Of a DNA stretch of 7,039 bases, positions 6,600 through 7,039 are shown one piece after another (position 1 is the first letter of the stretch; every line of letters begins with the position of its first letter). A program made the position numbers and the translations under genes. The notes beneath the pieces were generated by a model. That model had not been told where the DNA came from, did no database searches, and was given only the letters and a program-made list of their open reading frames with translations. The stretch is from positions 1 through 7,039 of the forward strand of contig DAIBBI010000016.1 in assembly GCA_027442615.1 (NCBI GenBank), written 5' to 3'. Source of the DNA: JAJZRV01 sp027442615. Lineage in GTDB: Bacteria; Pseudomonadota; Gammaproteobacteria; Burkholderiales; Ferrovaceae.

Positions 6600-7039
6600 A
6601 TGCCCACGTCAACCAGAAACGTCTTCGTAACCGAGGACGAACCACTCCGATCCAACTGGCTTGCCGCCTTTCCCGACGCGCAACTGGAGTCGCTGAGCGC
6701 CTCCAAACACCTTCGCAAGGCCGGCATCATCTGGTTGCGACTACCCTACGAGGGCGATATTGGCGCGGTGGTTCAACGGATATTGAAACGGGGACAGACC
6801 CCATTTTGGGGTCTGTCCCCGTCGGTGCCGGTGGTGGCCCTGTCTGATGAACCGCGCGACGAAGAGGGGTTGGTGGCGCTGCGCGCAGGCGCTTCAGGCT
6901 ATTGCAACGGCTATGCCGCGCCCGAGGTGCTGCAGCAGGTGGCCCAGACGGTTCAGCAGGGCGGCGTGTGGCTGGGGCAATCCCTGCTGCAGAAACTCGT
7001 GGCCACTACCGCCCAGCAGGCACCCCGCGATGTCCCTGT
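6600..7039 (+). CDS. Receiver-like response regulator (LuxR/NarL type expected), 5' part only
   Basis: The frame opens at an ATG 4 nt after the adaptor stop and runs off the window end; 146 complete codons are visible. It reads MPTSTRNVFVTEDEPLRSNW and later VPVVALSDEPRDEEGLVALR, RAGASGYCNGYAAPEVLQQV and GGVWLGQSLLQKLVA. The last parts match receiver-domain ends of the LuxR/NarL-type regulators that often follow LapBC-type secretion genes; the DNA-binding domain would lie beyond the window. The receiver appears degenerate: in the strand GIIWLRLP the phosphoacceptor Asp position is Trp45, and the conserved Lys is replaced in SGYCNGYA. The acidic pair Glu12-Asp13 and the switch Ser82 remain. 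It probably acts without phosphorylation. Residues 64-75 are encoded by a perfect palindrome inserted in frame. The ribosome binding site is weak (GAG at 6587-6589), suggesting translational coupling. Control of the adhesin/secretion locus is a plausible but unproven role. Confidence 0.75.
   Translation, partial: MPTSTRNVFVTEDEPLRSNWLAAFPDAQLESLSASKHLRKAGIIWLRLPYEGDIGAVVQRILKRGQTPFWGLSPSVPVVALSDEPRDEEGLVALRAGASGYCNGYAAPEVLQQVAQTVQQGGVWLGQSLLQKLVATTAQQAPRDVP
6788..6822. repeat. Perfect 35-nt palindrome inside the regulator gene
   Basis: ACGGGGACAGACCCCA (6788-6803) is the exact reverse complement of 6807-6822, giving 16 bp of uninterrupted pairing around a TTT loop (6804-6806). It lies in frame in the regulator and encodes roughly RGQTPFWGLSPS (residues 64-75), just before the beta-strand VPVVALS. 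No T-tract follows the 3' arm, so it is not a normal intrinsic terminator. It resembles dispersed REP-like palindromic elements, but only one copy is in the window. Confidence 0.85.

Noticed and set aside
4889..6730. Long open frame on the - strand (613 codons) opposite the exporter end, adaptor and regulator start
   Set aside because: It spans three recognised + strand genes, has low-information composition (His, Gln and Gly rich, then Ser/Thr/Pro rich) and no plausible domain. It is explained by codon bias of the sense genes.
6788..6822. The palindrome as a transcription terminator
   Set aside because: The 3' arm is followed by GC-containing coding sequence without a T-run, and the reading frame continues through with family-like sequence.
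1..7039. CRISPR array, tRNA, rRNA, insertion sequence or phage genes
   Set aside because: No regularly spaced repeats, tRNA-like cloverleaf, rRNA sequence, transposase or integrase motifs were seen on either strand.

Overview
The window looks like part of a proteobacterial chromosome, most likely a betaproteobacterium. This rests on moderately GC-rich coding sequence, a pseudoazurin-type cupredoxin, and a LapE-LapB-LapC type I secretion operon followed by an atypical LuxR-type regulator. No finer taxonomic call can be defended from the sequence alone. Every gene seen reads on the + strand.

Layout. (1) Positions 1-192 are the C-terminal end of a periplasmic copper protein, recognised as pseudoazurin by its Cys-x2-His-x4-Met ligand loop. 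(2) The gap 193-499 is not empty. It holds a strong Fur-box-like sequence (285-303) lying between plausible -35 and -10 elements, then a stretch of about 95 nt with three successive hairpins, ending in a textbook intrinsic terminator (385-409). I read this as an undescribed iron-responsive small RNA, and it is the most interesting feature here. (3) Positions 500-991 encode a 163-residue protein of unrecognised family, starting with TTG behind a strong ribosome binding site. A terminator-like hairpin and an AT-rich promoter region follow it. (4) Positions 1165-6595 are three tightly packed genes for a complete type I secretion system: a TolC-family outer-membrane channel with an unusual lysine/alanine-rich tail, an inner-membrane ABC exporter with a degenerate C39-like N-terminal domain, and an HlyD-family periplasmic adaptor. 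Spacing is 11 nt, then a 4-nt ATGA overlap. (5) From 6600 to the window end runs the first part of a receiver-like regulator, 4 nt after the adaptor gene. A perfect 35-nt palindrome with 16-bp arms sits in frame inside it.

Working together: the ABC exporter, adaptor and outer-membrane channel would form a continuous conduit for a large C-terminally signalled substrate. In LapBCE-type systems this is usually a giant repeat-rich RTX adhesin for biofilm formation. The substrate gene is not in the window. The regulator is probably co-transcribed, and its receiver-like domain lacks the usual phosphoacceptor Asp and conserved Lys, so it is unlikely to be a conventional phosphorylation switch. The pseudoazurin and the putative sRNA appear to be separate transcription units.
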